A DNA stretch of 64,000 bases from an uncultured Polaribacter sp. Its GTDB lineage: Bacteria > Bacteroidota > Bacteroidia > Flavobacteriales > Flavobacteriaceae. The DNA is taken from NCBI RefSeq assembly GCF_947496195.1, contig NZ_CANMBY010000001.1:620001-684000 (forward strand), written 5' to 3'. The position numbers and the translations under genes are program-made. Position 1 is the first letter of the stretch. Each line of letters starts with the position of its first letter. This document shows, in pieces, positions 63,353-64,000 of the stretch. Below the pieces are notes generated by a model, which was not told where the DNA came from, ran no database searches, and saw only the letters and a list, made by a program, of their open reading frames with translations.

Positions 63353-64000
63353 TTATTCTTTGTATAAAAACTCAATTACTTCTAAAAATTCACTCTTCCA
63401 AAAAGCTTCATTATGTTTGCCTTCAGCAACTATTTTTGACTTTAAATTGTCTTTTGGAAATCCTATTTCTAATAATAATTTTTCCATGTTTTCTGTATCT
63501 GGCACCATAGAATCTCCTTCTTTACCACCCACTAATAAAAATAATTTAGTGTTTTTTAAATTCCCTTTTGCTTTTGCAAAAGTGTTTACTTTATCAGAAA
63601 ACCAAAAAGAGGTAGATAAAGCACCTATTTTACTAAAAATTTCAGGATGCTCTAAACCACCATAAAAAGAGATTAAACCACCTAAAGAACTACCAATTAT
63701 AGCTGTTTCATTAGCTTCTGGTTTGGTTCTGTAATTTGCGTCTATGTATGGTTTTAATTCATTTGCTAAAAAATTGATATAAATAGCACCTTTTCCTCCT
63801 CCATATTTTTCATGTTTCCAAGGTGTATATTCTTCAATTCTTTTTTCACCTCCATTTTCTACTCCTACAACTATAAAACCTTTTCCTGTTTTATTATAAT
63901 AAGAATTTAGTATTTTATCAACACCCCATTCACCTACAAAAGATGTTTTGTCATCAAATAAATTTTGAGCATCATGCATGTAAATTACTGGATATTTTTC
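63353..64000 (-). CDS. Alpha/beta-hydrolase-fold esterase (N-terminus beyond window)
   Basis: At least 216 residues; the frame is open to the right edge, where EKYPVIYMHDAQNLFDDKTS continues from missing upstream sequence, so the start ATG is outside the window. The nucleophile elbow is GSSLGGLIS and the catalytic histidine is in GKHNEAFWKSEF. This is the esterase D / enterochelin-esterase-like family (PF00756), usually secreted or periplasmic. The oxyanion region YMHDAQNLF is typical (YMHDGQNLF elsewhere). It is the first known member of a tight operon with dut. Confidence 0.88.
   Translation of the reverse strand, partial: EKYPVIYMHDAQNLFDDKTSFVGEWGVDKILNSYYNKTGKGFIVVGVENGGEKRIEEYTPWKHEKYGGGKGAIYINFLANELKPYIDANYRTKPEANETAIIGSSLGGLISFYGGLEHPEIFSKIGALSTSFWFSDKVNTFAKAKGNLKNTKLFLLVGGKEGDSMVPDTENMEKLLLEIGFPKDNLKSKIVAEGKHNEAFWKSEFLEVIEFLYKE

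Noticed and set aside
1..64000. tRNA, rRNA, insertion sequence or prophage genes
   Set aside because: No cloverleaf, rRNA signature, transposase or phage protein was found on either strand.

Overview
The window is an AT-rich chromosomal segment of a Flavobacteriaceae member, most like the Polaribacter/Tenacibaculum group of marine Bacteroidota. The evidence is codon use, TAnnTTTG-type -7 promoter elements in front of many genes (e.g. 25641, 36506, 50008, 53601), a TonB-dependent receptor with a carboxypeptidase-regulatory-like N-terminal domain, DUF11/calcium-repeat surface proteins, and housekeeping proteins of flavobacterial type. No rRNA, tRNA, insertion sequence, prophage or CRISPR array was seen.

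Layout. (1) 1-15380: one minus-strand open frame for a giant secreted adhesin-like protein (more than 5,100 residues, C-terminus outside the window). It has a signal peptide, LamG-like and Fn3-like domains, three composite calcium-binding/Ig-like modules, and at least 20 DUF11 repeats. (2) 15.7-24.5 kb: serine hydrolase, sufS, an M43 metalloprotease lipoprotein, a small lipoprotein, and a TonB-dependent receptor paired with an SGNH-type lipoprotein. (3) 24.7-34.8 kb: housekeeping genes ribF, serS, a TPR protein, DUF4286, rsmA, mgtE, a SpoU methyltransferase and mutS. (4) 34.8-36.5 kb: two tiny membrane proteins, a 600-bp gene-free stretch with nested TCCCTG inverted repeats, and an unknown exported protein. 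(5) 36.5-42.2 kb: tatA, an ECF sigma/zinc anti-sigma operon, panB, a 2-hydroxyacid dehydrogenase and small enzymes. (6) 42.4-51.6 kb: methyltransferase, mnmG, ybeY, a DUF4175 protein, an outer-membrane protein and gltX. (7) 51.6-53.9 kb: SPFH protein, LytTR regulator, tandem direct repeats, a probable small RNA, and a second tatA. (8) 53.9-64 kb: GIN-domain protein, ybjQ-like gene, rnr, an origin-like intergenic region, rpiB, GNAT, DUF2167, aldose epimerase, recA, a mini-PspC protein, dut and an esterase.

Two observations fit together. Three close matches to the ParB site parS lie at 43252, 45174 and 47768, two of them flanking mnmG. About 10 kb away, the 540-bp AT-rich gap between rnr and rpiB holds three copies of TTATCAACA (one mismatch from the DnaA box) plus related 9-mers. 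This suggests that the chromosomal origin lies near 58.0-58.5 kb.

The most unusual regulatory locus is 52.6-53.7 kb. A membrane-bound LytTR regulator gene is followed directly by two near-identical 20-bp direct repeats at a 30-bp period, a consensus promoter, a short hairpin carrying a GGGGG loop, and a perfect palindromic terminator. This looks like a regulator with its own small-RNA target. A TTGGGGGATT(T)AAT motif from this element recurs once in the gene-free stretch at 35.3 kb, next to the TCCCTG hairpin cluster.
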